A DNA stretch of 64,000 nucleotides from Bactrocera neohumeralis (Eukaryota > Arthropoda > Insecta > Diptera > Tephritidae). Of this stretch, positions 62,837 through 64,000 are shown one piece after another (the first letter of the stretch is position 1; each line of letters starts with the position of its first letter). A program made the position numbers and the translations under genes. The notes beneath the pieces were generated by a model. That model was given only the letters and a program-made list of their open reading frames with translations. It was not told the origin of the DNA and ran no database searches. Location: contig NC_065921.1 in the NCBI RefSeq assembly GCF_024586455.1, positions 74,047,865-74,111,864 on the forward strand, in the 5' to 3' direction.

Positions 62837-62969
62837 ATGGCGTCCTTGAGTCAGCAGTGCAACCCGCGCGCCAATGTCTTTCTAATGGTCAATTTGGGCT
62901 GTGAAATGCTCTATGTGATTGATCAACGCCTGAAGGCGCAACAAATTTGCGAGGAAAAGTCAACTCAAG
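62837..62969 (+). CDS. OSCP1 homologue, first coding exon (partial gene)
   Basis: ATG at 62837 follows an ACAACAACAACAAG leader and AGCAGC. The exon encodes MASLSQQCNPRANVFLMVNL, then GCEMLYVIDQRLKAQQICEE and KSTQ, and ends with donor CAAG/GTATAA. The motif NLGxEMLYxxDQRLxAQ is the conserved N-terminus of OSCP1 (organic solute carrier partner 1), a family tied to cilia and transport in animals. Only 44 residues of about 400 are in the window; the rest lies to the right. Frame continuation beyond the donor ends at 63019 in intron-like sequence, which supports splicing. Identity rests on one motif, so confidence is moderate. Confidence 0.75.
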
Positions 62970-64000
62970 GTATAAACAAAACAAAAAAGCAACAACAGCG
63001 GGGGTTCGGGAGTAAATGAATGCACTTTTACTCGTGTATAGTATGTATGTATGTGTGTGTGTGTTTGTGTTAGGTGAAATTAGCAATTTAAAATTCGCGA
63101 CTATTAAGCGTCTAATTATGGGAGCTATCAGATGGTGTGCTGAATTCTAACACAGGTGTGCATATGTTCGAGAACACTTGCCGTTGGGAGTCAATAAATT
63201 TTATTATACTAGTAAAGGCAATCAATAATTTTGTAGTTACCCTAATAACAATGTGAATTTGGTGTATTTCTTGGAAGTAACGGTATGCAAATTATTGATT
63301 AATAATTAATGTAACATAGTGCGATTGATATAAACTAAAAAGAATGAGCAATAAAATTAATTAAAAAAAAAATAAATAAATAAAAAATTAAATTTAAAAA
63401 AAGAAAAAAATTTAATTAAAAATAAAAGAAATATACAAAATAAAATAAAATTAATAAATAAAATAAAAAAATAAATTAATAACAAAAATATAATTATTAA
63501 TTTAATAAAATAGTGCGATTTATTTAATTAAAATAACACTGAATATAAAAGTGAAATATGTATATATAAATTCACAAACAAAATATATAAAATAAAATAA
63601 ATAACGATAACAATAAAAAAAAAAAAAAAATATTTTACAAATGTAAAAAATACAATTTTAAAAATAAGTATTATAAATAAATATAAAATATCACAATTAA
63701 AAAAGGGAAGGTTAGATTTAAAAAAAAAATTAATGCAGAAAATATAATAATATTAAGAATTATAATATAAAAAATTATCAAATTTAACAATAAATAATAA
63801 GGGTTATAAATTTAAAAAATATAAAAAGTGTTACAATAAATTTTGCAATATTAATAAAAGCACCATATATAATATAACACAAATACAAAAAAAAAAGTAA
63901 AAATAAAAAAATTATTTCAATTTAAAAAATATACATAGAAACAAAATTTTAAAAATAAGTTTTATAAAAAATATAAAAAATACAAAATAAAAAAAGGTAA
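62970..64000 (+). other. Intron 1 of the OSCP1 homologue, A/T-rich
   Basis: A (TATG/TGTG)n tract at 63,037-63,072 is followed by A-rich low-complexity DNA from 63,340 to the window end. No exon was recognised. Confidence 0.6.

Noticed and set aside
1..64000. tRNA, rRNA, snRNA or snoRNA genes
   Set aside because: I looked for B-box-like GGTTCGAATCC and conserved stem arrangements and found none I could defend by eye.

Overview
The window looks like nuclear DNA of a higher (schizophoran) fly, most likely a tephritid fruit fly. The case rests on intron-containing genes with fly-like proteins, a very AT-rich background with frequent ACATATGTATGTA-type microsatellites, and a heavy load of decayed Tc1/mariner transposons, non-LTR retrotransposons, palindromic MITEs and a DINE/HINE-like interspersed repeat. 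The species call is inference; no tRNA, rRNA, CRISPR array, virus or prokaryotic operon was recognised.

Layout. Bases 1-8.2 kb hold LINE debris, the 3' part of a papain-family (cathepsin L-like) cysteine protease (1690-2401), fossil transposases, and a small two-exon gene (7601-8030) that encodes only a secreted I29 protease propeptide. Bases 8.2-19.9 kb are gene-free: LINE and MITE copies, an array built around AAGCTTTC/AAGCTTTTTAAAG motifs (11.7-13.1 kb), a 22-bp minisatellite (13.7-14.2 kb) and 1 kb of nearly pure A/T (18.25-19.3 kb). Bases 19,970-45,898 (minus strand) are one gene, Synaptogyrin. Its five coding exons could be joined by canonical splice sites into a 241-residue protein, and its 21.4-kb first coding intron is packed with mobile elements.

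Bases 47.3-48.6 kb are a decaying 278-bp satellite, also found as an insertion inside a mariner at 44.3-45.1 kb. Bases 49.3-59.2 kb form a compact housekeeping cluster: Echs1 (minus), tum/RacGAP50C (minus), Mecr-like enoyl reductase (plus, divergent from tum) and Prosbeta1 (minus, convergent with Mecr). After 1.9 kb of rearranged LINE and mariner pieces and an upstream region, the first coding exon of an OSCP1 homologue starts at 62,837. The window ends in A/T-rich intronic DNA.

The genes do not form a pathway. Two act in mitochondrial fatty-acid metabolism (Echs1 in beta-oxidation, Mecr in mitochondrial fatty-acid synthesis); the others serve cytokinesis, the proteasome, synaptic vesicles and lysosomal or secreted proteolysis. 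I found no convincing new multi-gene system. The observations most worth checking are the satellite insertion flanked by a perfect 27-bp duplication, the free-standing I29 inhibitor near its likely paralogue, the stop-free 66-nt intron at the active-site tyrosine of the Mecr homologue, and several precisely resolvable nested or internally deleted elements.
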